From positions 29,306,690-29,370,689 of the forward strand of contig CM032118.1 of assembly GCA_018894105.1 (NCBI GenBank): a stretch of 64,000 nt of DNA, in the 5' to 3' direction. Position 1 is the first letter of the stretch. The number at the start of each line of letters is the position of its first letter. Made by a program: the position numbers and the translations under genes. This document shows, one piece after another, positions 35,513 to 46,965 of the stretch. The notes beneath the pieces were generated by a model. It did not search any database, was not told the origin of the DNA, and saw only the letters and a list, made by a program, of their open reading frames with translations. The stretch is from Jacaranda mimosifolia. Its lineage: Eukaryota; Streptophyta; Magnoliopsida; Lamiales; Bignoniaceae.

Positions 35513-36005
35513 AAAGATTCCATAAGAGATCTCAAAGAGTTACCAGAGCAACTTAATTTTGCTTGAGATCCTAAAGGGCCCTTGGAGCAACAAGACTCCA
35601 TGAGAAATCCTAGAGTGACAAGACTCCATAAAAGATTCCAAGGGGTCCTTAGAGCAACATAACTCCACGAGAAATCCTAAAGGGCACCTAAAGAACAACA
35701 TATTCTGCAAAAGATACTAAGAGGCCCCTCAAGAATGGCATAACATAGGAGATCCTAATGGGTTCCCTAAGAATGACATGATTCTATAGGAGATTCTAAG
35801 AGGTCCATGAAATGACATAACTTCACCAAAGATCCAAAGTGATACTTAAAGCATAGGACTTCACAAAAAATTCTAAATAATTTATGGAGCATCAAGCTCC
35901 ACTAAAGATCCTAAGTGATCCTTAGAATGCAAAGCTCTACCAAAACTTTTAGGTGATTCACGGAGCTTGAAGCTCAAATAGAAATCCTAAGCGATCTCTT
36001 CAAGA
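35513..36005 (-). repeat. Degenerate 39-bp-period tandem array (copy 1)
   Basis: About twelve imperfect units of 35-42 bases, each marked by GATCCTAA-type starts and a CTCCA-type end, for example at 35563, 35629, 35669 and 35748. The reverse complement of a unit reads like the units at 61190-61680, sharing a CCCTTTAGGATCT-like core and a TTGTTCTAAG-like core, so the two arrays appear homologous and inverted. Confidence 0.6.
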
Positions 36006-36989
36006 TATTAGGTCTTTCAATCTCTATAGATAGTTTTCATACTATTTTCATAATTGGAAAGATTCCAAAGGAGCCTTTCTTTCATTTCTTTCTTAGGCCG
36101 AGCTGTAGATTCTTAAATAAGTTGCCATCTTCTTCAGAGCCTTGCAAATACCACTTTTTTTTTAGAGATGACGGTTAGAGTGTCCCCCATATGTGGAGCA
36201 GTTTACCCTTCATCTTATATTTGTGGAAAGTCGGTCATGACCTCCAAAAGTGTTTTGATAATGCTAAGTTGTTAGTCTCTACCTTCAATATCATTTATAT
36301 GTTACCTATTGGTACTTAATTTTTAGCTTTTCCCTTTGCATATGAACTTTTTTCACATGCGTGACTTTTCCTCAATATTTATGCTTATTTAGTATTTCTT
36401 TATGTTTTGCTGAATTAGTTCAATTGCATATGGAAAAAAACAAAATTGACTAGGAGAGGATCTAAGCTAGGAGGACAAGCGGTGACACTTACGAGAGGTC
36501 TTCTTTGGGGCCACAATAGGAGAGGTCACCCCAACTGCCCCTCGCTTGAGTCCTTCACAGAGACATCTCTAATAGTCTCAGCCTTTATTCTCATTTGTAC
36601 TCCTTAGTCAGATACAAATTGTGATTCTTAGCCAGCTAGCTAGGAAGCAAACTCATAAGTTTATTGCGGGATTTCTTTGTCCTCTCCATTCTGTCAGGAT
36701 AGGCATTACTTTCTTATATTTTAGAAGGAGCTCCAACATTAACTCGCATTGGAATACCTATAAAACCACTTACAATATTGTCAGTCTTCAAGGTGGAGTC
36801 AATGAGTTCGATCATGGAAAGTTGGAGATCTATTCCTCTTCATAGATAGCAAAACGTGGTACTAGGGACTTAGAATGAGTGAGGATTCATTCTTTCTTTT
36901 AGTTTGGTTCACTTGTTTATTTTCTTTGCAATCCTACACCATCATTTGAATGTATGTTTTTGTTGTCTTTGGAGTAGGCTTTGAATTAG
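36006..36989. other. Unassigned, probably retrotransposon-derived
   Basis: No domain recognised. 36621-36845 is an open frame of 74 codons without known similarity. The plus strand may continue into the ORF tail at 36990-37405. T-rich and pyrimidine-rich patches occur near 36155 and 36340-36410. Confidence 0.35.
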
Positions 36990-37405
36990 ATAGTGCATAT
37001 GCCCCACTGGGCAAAAGGGACAGCAGTTAAGATAGCCAACTCAAAGAGGTAGCTAAGAAATTTGCCTAGAAGAGGGATTAGAAGGATAAGGAGCTAAATA
37101 AGGCATTCAACCAGACTAGTTGAACGAACGATATGCTAAAAAGGTAAAAGTAGGAGGAATTTTCTGGAGTCCTTTGCGAGGATTGCTCTTCTATCTATTA
37201 CACAGAAGGAGATAAAGGAGTTCAAGGTATAGGCCACCATGATTTATAGGAAGACTATTTAGAGTTGTCGTTGCATGCTTAGCTGTACTGGGCTATATCT
37301 ATTGGAAGACTTGTTATTATTGGATTTAGCTATTCCTATCAACTTCCCTAGCTTTGAAGGTTGATCGTGAGGCCATAGCGGAGGACCCAATTGTTGTCGG
37401 AGAAA
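36990..37405 (+). pseudogene. Tail of an unidentified coiled-coil-like retrotransposon ORF
   Basis: Broken plus-strand frames rich in Lys, Glu and Arg (KRDSS, QLKEVAKKFA, KDKELNKAF) are followed by KEIKEFKV and a segment YRKTI-stop-SCRCML. The latter resembles the minus-strand segment YE-stop-TIQSYRCIL at about 57520-57560 within a similar Lys/Glu-rich frame. This suggests both derive from the same accessory ORF of Tat-type Gypsy elements, but I do not recognise a named domain. It is interrupted by stops. Confidence 0.35.
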
Positions 37406-39078
37406 GTAGAGGATGTGCTAGGATTCATAATAAATGCAAAAGCTAGGCAAAAGTTAACGAACACATCCTCAACCCAAGGATCTATTTCATGCCTCGATAA
37501 TGGATTAAAAGTTTGGAGAATGTCACCTTAATTGAGAAAAAGAAAGGTAATTAGCAAGATCTTCCAAAGAAACTCCTTCCAAGTAAGATCTTCACAATTT
37601 TCTCTAAGGATCTCCAACTCTTCTCCAATGGTCAATAACTACAGCAACTCTTGTTGTCCAAAACTCCTCCAAGATAAGTTTGAAATGGCAGCAAAATAGT
37701 AGCAAAGGCACAAAACTATTGGTCATTGAAAAATGCAAAAATCAGCTTCCGCCTTGAAGGATCTTCAATCCTCAACTCAAGCACACCAAGTGTTGTGCCT
37801 CTAAAGAAAGTCCACACACCTAGCAGAATTCTCAATCCTATCTCAATTAGCTATAGATATGAGGAGGAAAAAAGGAAGAAGATTAACAAAGTGTGAGGAA
37901 GTTTTTGGGGAGAGAAAGTTGTTTGAGGGAATCTAGTATATGGTTTCTCTCAACACAAGAGATCACCACACGAGGGAGGGAAAATGATAGCTAGAAAATT
38001 ACTCCTAAATGGCCGGCCAAATGGGGTATAAATAGTATGAGCTGGAAGCTCTTGGAAGCTTCCATCACACATTCCTCACTTTGCTACCTAGGACGCTTAT
38101 TAGCTATCCAAGTTGGATTTTTAATTTCTCAAATTAAAATGCCAAGTTATCAATTATTAAATGGACTCTTCCATTTAATTTTTCCTCCAAAATTAGACTC
38201 CCCTACTAATTAAATTAACTTAACTCCTTAAGTTAATTAAATCAACTTAACTCTTTAAGTTAGCTTTGACTAATTAAATTGTTACATGGCACCAATTAAT
38301 TTTTAACTCCTTAATTAGTTGATTTTGACTAATTAAATTCCACATTATGACCTCAAATTTGGAAAACTCCTTTTTTCAAATTATCATATCACCTTGCGCA
38401 AGCATTTCTTGGAATCGATCATCTTAGGATACATAGGAGATCAACCCATTTTTCACAAACAGGTGAAATGGATCTCATCCTAGGATTCACCAACCTCCAT
38501 AATTAGGTAGCTTGTGCCCAAACTAAGCCCTGGGCAATCCACTACATGGTTGGGGCAAGATCAAAACACAAGGAACTAAATATAAGGTTATTGTGGAACC
38601 TCAAATCAAAGGACTAATCATGTGCACTATTATACGCTAGAGAATTTGACACTTCGACTACTTTGTGGTTTCTCTAAGCAATTCTTCAGTGAACTTGTCC
38701 TTTAACAAGCACCACTAACATGCCTTCATGTCTATATAGATTGCCCGTGAAATAGGGCAATATCCAACTCCTTGGAGTATGCATCGTTAGTGCAAGTATA
38801 TCCAAATCTTAGATGCCCAATCTTATAAGATTCTATGACTTGGAATATTTAAAATCATGACCATAGAGACTTGTTTCATGATCACCATCATATGCGTGAC
38901 CAAGTCCCATAGTCTTGTATGAATTAGGGGCTTTAACTAAATACATATGAAGAAATCATAAACACATAAGATAAAGATGGTCATTTAATAGAATATCATT
39001 CAATCAAGATTACATCACAAGTGGAGTAGTTTTGCACACCAATCTAATTGGCTTGCAGAGCACTAATCCAACAGTAGA
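37406..39078 (-). mobile_element. Solo Copia LTR, shortened, with GTAGA target duplication
   Basis: LTR 37411-39073, ending at CCAACA (39068-39073), which is TGTTGG on the minus strand. GTAGA flanks both sides (37406-37410 and 39074-39078). The left end begins GGATGTGCTAGGATTC without a terminal TG, so a few terminal bases seem lost or altered. At 1663 bp it is shorter than the other copies. Gypsy gag-like sequence lies to its right. Confidence 0.75.
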
Positions 39079-40490
39079 CCCATGGAGGTTAAGTAGGAGT
39101 TATGCTAGGAACTTGTCACTTTTGCTAAGGATGTTTTTACCTTTGTTTTTCTCTAGTCATATGTTTTTTTTAGGGTTACGTGTAGGCCAAATGCCGTTTA
39201 TCATTTGGAAGATGAAGAATATATGAGGAACCAATTCAATTGTTTTGTTTAAACTATCCATGAGATCCCACATGTTAGCCAAGGACTTTCTTCCTAGCAT
39301 CATTCAACAGAATTTGAAGCACCTCAAATTTTGGGAGTCGATTGTTAGAAGGCCACTTGCCACGCTAGAGGAGCTCTTCATGTGTGTTAAGAAGTATATT
39401 CACATAGAGGAAGTTGCAATCCCTTAGAAGCCCCTAAGTGAAAGATACATGATGAGGGGAGTAACAGAAATAGAAGTCAAGTAGATCAGAAGTGTAGCCC
39501 ACCTTGCATACTCGTCATGTGCACGACTCTTACCATGTCCTAGACAAAACTTTTGGTGATAGCATTGTAAACGGTCTCATCCAAAGAAGACAAGATGAGA
39601 TAAATGGTGTTGCTTTAATCTCGCCGGTGGACATACCACGGATAAGTACCGCCACTTGAAGGATAAAATCAAAAAGTTAATTTAAAAAAGATGCCTCAAG
39701 GAGTATATGGTCCAAAAGCGTACAGTCTGAGGAAAATCTCACTTTCACAGGAGAGCAAAAGCTATAGGTAAAAGTTGATTGACCGCCTAAATCCTAAGAA
39801 GCATCAACACCGATATGACCTCGACAATCTTTCCACAATAGGTGTTGTGGTGACACCTTAAGAGCCATCTAGAGAAGACTCATCCAATGCTAGGAAAGCA
39901 ATAGCACGAGCAGCCAAGCAAGCACAAGCTCATGAAATCGATCCCATCTTTAGGATGTTCGAGGTACGCCCATCTGCACCTCACATCACCTTTGGGGAAG
40001 AAGATGTAGAGCTTGAAAGAAGAGGGCACAATAATGCCTTACTAATCTCTGTATCCCTCACCAATATTTAGGCTAAGAAAATATTAGTGGCAGTGGTAGT
40101 TAAGCAAATATCCTATTTTATTATGCATTTATTCAAGCTGTAGTAGATAACACACAAATACAAAAGATTAATATCCCTTTGATGGGATTCATATGAGACA
40201 CAATGGAAGTGCTCGTGGAGATACCATTTCCTCTCTTAGGTGCTTGCCTAAGGAGGCAAAGATCTTAAGGTTTTGGTGGTAAAGAGTTCGCCCATATATA
40301 ACACAATCCCAGGAAGGCGAACCCTGAACTTATTCCAAGCTGTTATTTCTACTTATCATTTGAAGATGAAGTTTCCCACACTAGGTGGAGTTAGAGAGGT
40401 GGTAGGTGACTTAGGAGTAGCCAAAGAATGTTACGTTAATAGTCTAGGGAGTGTGAAGTCTCTCACATCCTAGACAGATCAATCAAAAGC
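39079..40490 (+). pseudogene. Ty3/Gypsy (Tat-type) gag-protease remnant
   Basis: Plus-strand blocks, in several frames: gag core with RPLATLEELFMCVKKYIHIEE (39352-39414), a zinc-like segment GHTTDKYRHLKDKIKKLI (about 39628-39682), a linker with IDPIFRMFEVRPSAPHITFGEEDVE (39940-40010), then VVKSSPIYNTIPGRRTLN and AVISTYHLKMKFPT (40276-40380) with GVAKECYVNSL (40408-40440). The latter blocks are the aspartic-protease C-terminal region of Tat-type Gypsy elements. Stops are frequent, and the protease active-site region (about 40070-40200) is not clearly retained. No RT follows; pol is deleted. Confidence 0.82.
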
Positions 40491-41036
40491 CCTTAAAAGG
40501 AACTAGGAGAAGACAAAGGCAAAATTGTGTTGTTGGATGTCACTTGTGGAAGGGCGCATGCCACAGGATACTCCCAATGATGCTTGAAATGCATTGCTGA
40601 TGATGCCTCCTAAAGATAAGTAGTTTAGTCCTTTTTATTTTTTACTTTACCTCTAGTCATTAGTTTTTCTTCTTTTGAGTTCAAATAAAGCCTATCGACT
40701 CATAACAACATTCGTTTCTTGTTTTTATTTCCTTAATGAATGTGATATTCTTCATATTACACTATATCCTCTATGGCTTTGAACTTTGCAGCATCTCCAT
40801 GGAGTTACTTGAAAAGCTTTTAGATAAAAGCCAAATATAAGGCTCCTCAAGGAGTGCAAGGAAAACATGGCAGTCACCGGGTGTAATCCCACTATAAAGG
40901 CCCAATGTGGTACGTGGTCATTGATGTAATCCCACAATAAGCCCCCAGAAAGGTACACGGTAGTTACCCTCTGAAAAAGCTCACTATCAGCTCCCATCAG
41001 GAATACGTGGAATCCTCTCGAAAAGATAACTATCGG
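40491..41036 (+). other. Gypsy 3' non-coding tail with short imperfect repeats
   Basis: After the protease remnant there is no pol. From about 40860 the sequence has imperfect repeats such as TACGTGG and CTCCCATCAGGAATACGTGG spaced tens of bases apart. Similar units (CTCCCCTTAGGAGAATGTGG and CTCCCCTTGGGAGTACGTCG) occur at 56409-56470, just past the right LTR of the Gypsy element, so that element appears to be inserted in this repeat tract. The open frame 40752-41096 is in this tract and not a gene. Confidence 0.55.
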
Positions 41037-41919
41037 TGTAATAACAAATTTCTTGTATACAAAAATTAAAATTACAAAACAAGAAAATTCGTACAAATAA
41101 AACTAAAATTATTCAATCAATTGTGGATTCAATCTCTAATCTAATCCTCTGATTCTTTCCTTCCAAATATGATCTTGAGTTTAATGAGCTTCGTGAAAAA
41201 TGCCATAAATATTGTGGATCTCCTTAAATTTGATTTGAAGAAAATGACACCAATTCAAGGGCTTCGCACCTTGATCTCAAATAAAATGCCAAAAATATAT
41301 GAGTTCTGCAAAGAACGCCTTGAATGTCGTGGATCTCCTTGAATAAAAATGACGTCAATTCGAGGGGTTCGCACCTTGATCTCGAATCAAATGCCAAAAA
41401 TATATGATATCCGTGAAGAACACCTTGAACGTCATGGATCTCCTGAAATTAGCTTGAGAAAATTGCTGGACTTCTTCAAAGTTTCTCTCACTTGCTAGAA
41501 TTTTGTGTTGTGTTGGGATCATCCCTTTATATATGTACTTGATGGAAGACTTCTAAATTGACTTGAACTCCTTCAACGGTTATCTCTTTGATAAGAAAAT
41601 ATCAAATATCAAGAGATAATATCAGATATATTTGATTTGATAATATCAAACGTCAAAAGATAATATCAGTATCAAGAAATAATATCAAATATCTTTGATT
41701 TGATTGGTCCCCATAGATATAGTCAATCCACGTTTGACACTTGTGAATATTTGATTAAGTATAAAATAAATACTAAAATATTAATTAAAATTAACTATTT
41801 ATCTTTTGAAATTAAATTTAATAAATCCCAAAATATAAATAGAAAAATTTTAAATTAATATCTAGCATTTATTTTACATGTGTCACTTCTCAATTAATCA
41901 AAATTTTAATATGTTTGCA
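41037..41919 (-). repeat. 3' LTR of the Gypsy element
   Basis: Minus strand runs from TGCAAACATATT (41919) to ATTACA (41037). It aligns with 55515-56403. It holds three subrepeats about 106-115 bp apart (marker TGGATCTCC at about 41214, 41330 and 41435), each with a TTCGCACCTTGATCTC-type block where complete, and short AT-rich repeats (AGATAATATCA) near 41610-41690. Confidence 0.9.
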
Positions 41920-41933
41920 AATACCCCCACTTC
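41920..41933 (-). other. Polypurine tract of the Gypsy element
   Basis: Minus-strand GAAGTGGGGGTATT directly precedes the TG of the 3' LTR, as needed to prime plus-strand DNA. Confidence 0.7.
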
Positions 41934-42007
41934 AAGGCTTGACAATCGAGGTATAAATCATTTACAAGAGAAATAGGACTTGAAGTATATAATTCTCCAC
42001 ACTTTAT

Positions 42008-42086
42008 GAAACATGTATATACACACACACACTCGTACATGTGTAGTATACACACACACACACACATATATATATATGTATATCAC
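42008..42086. repeat. Microsatellite (AC)n/(AT)n
   Basis: Alternating TATACACACACACAC, then a second ACACACACACACAC followed by ATATATATATGTATAT. A compound purine-pyrimidine simple repeat between the 3' LTR and the antisense ORF. Confidence 0.9.
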
Positions 42087-42919
42087 ATGACCATAATTCC
42101 ATTTTGTTTGCATTAAAATTTAAGCAAACCCATTTGAAAATCATAAATCTACATTTTGTTTGCATTAACCAACATTCCATTCAAACTCTTGCTCCACTAC
42201 ACTTTTAATTTCGAAACTATATCTATCCAACTCCAGACTTCCACGACCCCGTAAAACATGTCTTTATTTGGAATTCTTTTCTCACGAAGTGGAATCAGGT
42301 AAAGTAGTAAGTTGTTATCTATTTCAACTCCACTATGCTACTGATGTGGGAGTTATTTTAATGTAAGCCAAATCCTTTACCTTAGAGTTTAGCTTTAAGT
42401 GAAACTTAAATTTCTTCATCATTCGTTAGGATTAATGCCTCAAGAGATTAACTTGATTGGAACTAAGACTTAAATTTTGATATGCACTTGGGCTGAAACT
42501 CTTCAAAACAAGGCTATAAAAACATGTTGCCATAGAATCAAACCCACCTAGTAGAGTTTCAAAAATTGAATTGGGAATTGTTAGGTTTATTCACTTCTCC
42601 ATTCCATCATCTGCTTCTTTCTTTGTCTTTGCATGTCAATTGCTCGACAAAAGGAATCTTACAAAGTTCTCATAACTATCAACCCCATTTATTCAAGAAT
42701 CAATTATTGCATTGAAGGAAGATTGTTCTACCATTCCTTGGCATCCATTATCAACAAAATACAAGTTTCACCAAGGTATCAATTAGCAAGCATACTTCAA
42801 GTAAGTTATCAAACTAAAGTACGTTTCCACCTTATATTACTTGATTTTTTTCATGAATGTCAATCTTCTTAGAACATCCTATTTTCTTCTTCTTTTCTTT
42901 CTTAATCATTTGATTAACC

Positions 42920-45765
42920 TTTTCTCATATCTTGGCAGCTTGCACCATAGTTTACTTTAAAGATGTTTCTTCTACTGCCGGAGTACAACACTTGATTATC
43001 TTTGATGAAAAGAGTCAACCTATGGAGAAAGGCACACTTTTGACTACTTATAGTCCACTTATTGGTAGATACGCAATAAAGTGGCCAAGGCTGACTAACT
43101 CAACTCATACTGAGGAGTGATCCCGAGAGATTAAGACTTCCAAGGCGTAGGTTTTAAGAGCAACTCATCAATGTCCTCCAAAAGAACTAATTCGTCGTCA
43201 ACAATCAAACGAATTAACTCTTCTGCCAACATTGGGTTGTAGCATTATTGAGAAGAAAGCCAAGTGGGGAGAAACTCTTCAATTTGATGGTGAATTCTAT
43301 TACATCAAAAGATACTGGGAGTGGAGTGAAGATGTCCTTAGCCGATGCAAGCACAAGTTGATTGCAACACAAATGTATAATCTAATGTATGCTTCATCAT
43401 TTACATAAGATAGAAATTTTAAGGTTATCAAAACATTTTGCGAGGCATGGTGTCCACTTACAAATACTCTTAACTTACTTTGGAGAATTGTCCATATCAC
43501 TATGGAATTTGTACAACCTTGCAGGCCTCCCTATGATAGGAATTTTTTATGATGAAGTGATTCCTAGTGCCAAGGAGCTTACCAGCATTGATGAGACAGG
43601 AGATAAAATTTATTATCAATTCTTGCAAATACTTATTTCAAGCTTATCATTTACTTCAAAGGAGCGCCAATGGAGGTCAACTTTCTCAAGTTACTGTGGA
43701 AAAATGGGTGAAATATTGGTCTAGGAAAGCTATAAAATACCATCAACCACCACCACGTAAAGAAAAAAAGGCAGTCACGTCCAAATCAACTCATAATCCT
43801 CTTGGTGATTTTGATGTTCATGGAGAATGGTCCACTGTAGAGGAGGAATTATTTTTAAAACTTGGGATTCCTGGGAACTTGAGAGAAGAGACCTGTTTGG
43901 CGGCATATTTGGCTTGTTGGTTTTGCTCATTCATTATTCCTACCAATGATGTTAATTTAATATGCCCCAGCACATTCAAGATAGCATGTATCATGGCCAC
44001 CGGTAAGAAAGTAAGTCTTGCTATTTTAGTTTTAGCCAGCATCTACAATGGTTTAAATAAAATTTCAAGTTCTCTAAGACCAAGTCGTGTTCATTCTTCT
44101 TTTCCCATCCACTCCGTCTATGCTTGGTTAGCGCACTACTTCAAAACACATTATCAAGTTTGGCAAGGAGTATGTAGCCCAAAAATGGCGATTTATTTCA
44201 GTGAAGGAAGCGCCAAATACTGTGATCTAAAGGAGGCCCGCAAGAGAATTCACAAAGGGGATTTTGTTTCCTGGACTTGCACCATGATTACTAAAGACAA
44301 AGGACTTCCATATATTGATGATGGCAAAGCAAGAGAATTAGAGCAAAAGTCCTTTATTGCTATTCATTCGAGTTATCTTCTTTTGTGGCAGGGTGACTAC
44401 ATTATTATTGAACCTTACAGTCCTCATCACATCAACCATCAATTTGGATATTATCAAGAAATTCCTGAAATCCTTGCCCATGATATTCGCACAGCCATTT
44501 TAGATGAAAGACTTTCACTATTGGCGCTTATGTACTTTACATAATTCTATGTCTATAACATGGTTTCCTTGTGCACCCCCAAATGCAAAAAAAATCTCTT
44601 TGGATGCCTACAAAAAGTGGTGGACTAAAATTCATGTAGATTACTTTGAGAAAAATATTGCAAGATTAATCAACTTAAAGCCAATCAAAATTTCCCTTAA
44701 GGACAACAATCATGATAAATGGGATAGACCACTTGCTGAAGATACTCAAAATCCTCCCAACCTAGAAGACATCGAACCTCCAAAAGAAAAGAAAAGGAAT
44801 CCTTATCCTTTAGAAACGAGCAACAGCAATAATGTAGATCGTCATTGGAAAAAGCTTAAAAGGGGTCCCAGATCTCCAAAGCCAAGTGATCCTTCGCCAA
44901 CAGAGAACTTTACAAAGAGGTTATTTTCTTTTCTTCATCTTCCTTTTCTTCTTTAAATAAGTCCCTTTTTGGTCATTTGCTAACTCAAATTATGTAACAT
45001 TTCAGTTGAAAAATGAAATTATTAATGTTGATGAAGTGAGACATCCCAAGGTAGCCAAAGATCAATCTTAGGACTAACTTATTGGCCATGAGTGCTTCAA
45101 TTGATGCAACAATACAAAATGAGGCATTCCATAGTATGAAAGCTAAAAAACCATCTCCTTGTGCTCCAGTTTCAATATTTGAGGGTGAGAAATCCATACT
45201 TAATCATCAAAAAGAGTATCTTCAAATGTTGTGGGATGGCCTTCGCAAAAGAATAGCAAATACTCCACTTGATTCCATCTCATCTATCAAAGATATTGTT
45301 CACTTCATGCATGAATCAATTAGGGGCTTCAACAAATTTGATATTTCCAATGTGGAAGAATTATTGCAAGTATTTTTTGACAAGGCAGCCCCTTATGATG
45401 AGGCAAAGTCATCCAATGAGCTTCTTGGACAACAACTAGATGAGGCTAAAAGTCATCTCCATCGTGCCCAAACAAGAGAAAGCAAAGAAATGAATCAAAT
45501 TTAGTTAACCCAAGAAGAGTTGGAATGTGTTGGGAAAGAGCTTGAAAATTTAAAGGAACGCAAGAAGAACTTGACTTCATCATTGAAACGCCAATAACAA
45601 CTTCTTCAAAGTGCTCAAGATGAAGTTCCTGAGATTGAAGAGGAAATTGTTGCTATTAAGAGTACTCATCCATTGAGTAATAAAGTGATTGAGAATTTGC
45701 AAACTTCAATGAAACACTTGGAGGCTGTCAAAGAAGAATTCAAAAACTTGAGTCCTTTTACTTGA
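42920..45765 (+). pseudogene. Plant mobile domain (PMD) protein gene, antisense in the Gypsy element
   Basis: Opposite to the gag-pol strand. After a likely AG acceptor at about 42939 comes VYFKDVSSTAGVQHLI to IKWPRL (42945-43090), then FYYIKRYWEWSEDVLSRCK (43300-43360), LSISLWNLYNLAGLPMIG (43490-43550) and a long open stretch 43567-44544 with WSTVEEELFLKLGIPGNL, CLAAYLACWFCSFI and FPIHSVYAWLAHYFKTHY. A frameshift at about 44515 leads to FHYWRLCTLHNSMSITWFP and AYKKWWTKIH (44510-44640), and a C-terminal coiled-coil-like part ends FKNLSPFT-stop (45763-45765). These are the blocks of the plant mobile domain found in PMD/MAIN-like proteins and plant retroelements. Several stops and frameshifts make it a pseudogene. 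An upstream frame at 42633-42790 ending at a GTAAGT donor could be a first exon. Confidence 0.85.
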
Positions 45766-45784
45766 AAGTTGTTTAGAATTTTTC

Positions 45785-46575
45785 TCTTTTTTTTTTTTAA
45801 TAAACTATGCTGCATTTATTTATTTATTTTTGAGATTACATAATAGAAAATTCCTTTTTTCTCTATCTTGCAATCTTTTTATTCAAACTTCAAACAAGTA
45901 ACACTATTTTTTTTAACTGAACAAACTAATTAAGTTAAACAACTAAAACTATTTTTTTTTTAAACTCAACAAACTAAAAACTCTAATTTAATAAAAAACA
46001 ATTAAACTATTTTTTTTAAACTCAATAAACTAAAAACTCAAACTTAATAAAAACAACTAAACCTCTTTTTTTTAAAAAAAAACTTAACAAACTAATTAAC
46101 ACAGACACGTAAAACTAATTTTTTTTTTACTCGATAAACTAATTAACTCAAAAAACTAAAACTACTTAAAAAAAAAAACTTAACAAACTAAAAACTCAAA
46201 CTTAATAAAAACAACTAAACTACTTTTTTTTTTTTTACTCAACAAACTAATTAACTCAAACAACTAAAACTACTTTTTTTTTAAACTTAACAAACTAAAA
46301 ACTCAAACTTAATAAAAACAACTAAAGTACTATATTTTTTTATCCAACAAACTGCAAAAAAAAAAAAAAAAACCAACAACAACAACTAAACTACCTTTTT
46401 TTAGACTAAAAAAAACTCAAACTTAATAAAAACAACTAAACTACTTTTTTTTTTTTTGTTAAAACAAACTAATTAACTCAAACAACTAAAACTACTTTTT
46501 TTTAACTCTACAAACTAAGTAAAAACTCAAACTAATAAAAACAAGTAGACTACCTTTTTTATTATTTTTTTTATG
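45785..46575. repeat. A/T-rich tandem repeat block between integrase and PMD gene
   Basis: Alternating half-units of about 45-60 bases: ACTCAACAAACTAATTAACT and AACTTAACAAACTAAAAACT, each ending with CAACTAAAACTAC and a T-run of 7-14 (for example near 45955, 46115, 46225 and 46450). About seven double units are seen, with variable T-run lengths. 3' UTR tandem repeats of this sort are described in Tat/Ogre elements and can seed satellites; that link is established for the clade but inferred here. Confidence 0.8.
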
Positions 46576-46965
46576 AAACAAGAAAAATATAATTTAAAAT
46601 AAACTCATGACTGATCTTAGAGAATATCTAAGTTGCCTACATACCCAATAAAGGGATTAAGTCATAACGTAGTTCAAAAAAAAAGAATCATTTTTGGGCG
46701 GGGAAGGTGCTGTTCACAATTTATACTCATGCGGGCCAGGAGTATTCACTACTTTACCACCTTAGACTAGGTGGAGTTTTTTATATTGTTACCATATAAA
46801 ATAACTTTGGTGAGTAAGTTAGCAATTTAACCATATGCACTACGTTTTGTGGGTACCATTAACTATTTATACTCATGCGGGTCAGGAGGAACATGCAGTT
46901 TAGGCTTATGCGTCAAGGAGCAACATGCAGTTTAGGCTTATGCATCAAGTAGCATTGTCCCAACT
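46576..46965. other. Gypsy 3' non-coding segment
   Basis: Between integrase stop and the tandem repeats. It contains a pair of short direct repeats, GCAGTTTAGGCTTATGCRTCAA, at 46894-46915 and 46927-46948, and another pair, TTATACTCATGCGGG, at 46720 and 46867. No gene. Confidence 0.6.

Noticed and set aside
35513..36005. Spaced repeats resembling a CRISPR array
   Set aside because: Units are contiguous and degenerate with no unique spacers, and the DNA is plant nuclear.
34211..37405. Whether the LTR at 37411-39073 is the 5' LTR of the Copia element whose 3' LTR is at 25787-27950
   Set aside because: No primer-binding site adjoins it, unrelated sequence lies between it and Copia gag, and it has its own GTAGA duplication, so it is better read as a solo LTR.
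40752..41096. 114-codon minus-strand open frame
   Set aside because: Runs across short imperfect repeats and into the Gypsy LTR; no domain.
43818..44042. Minus-strand frame under the PMD gene
   Set aside because: Shadow of the well-supported plus-strand PMD coding sequence.
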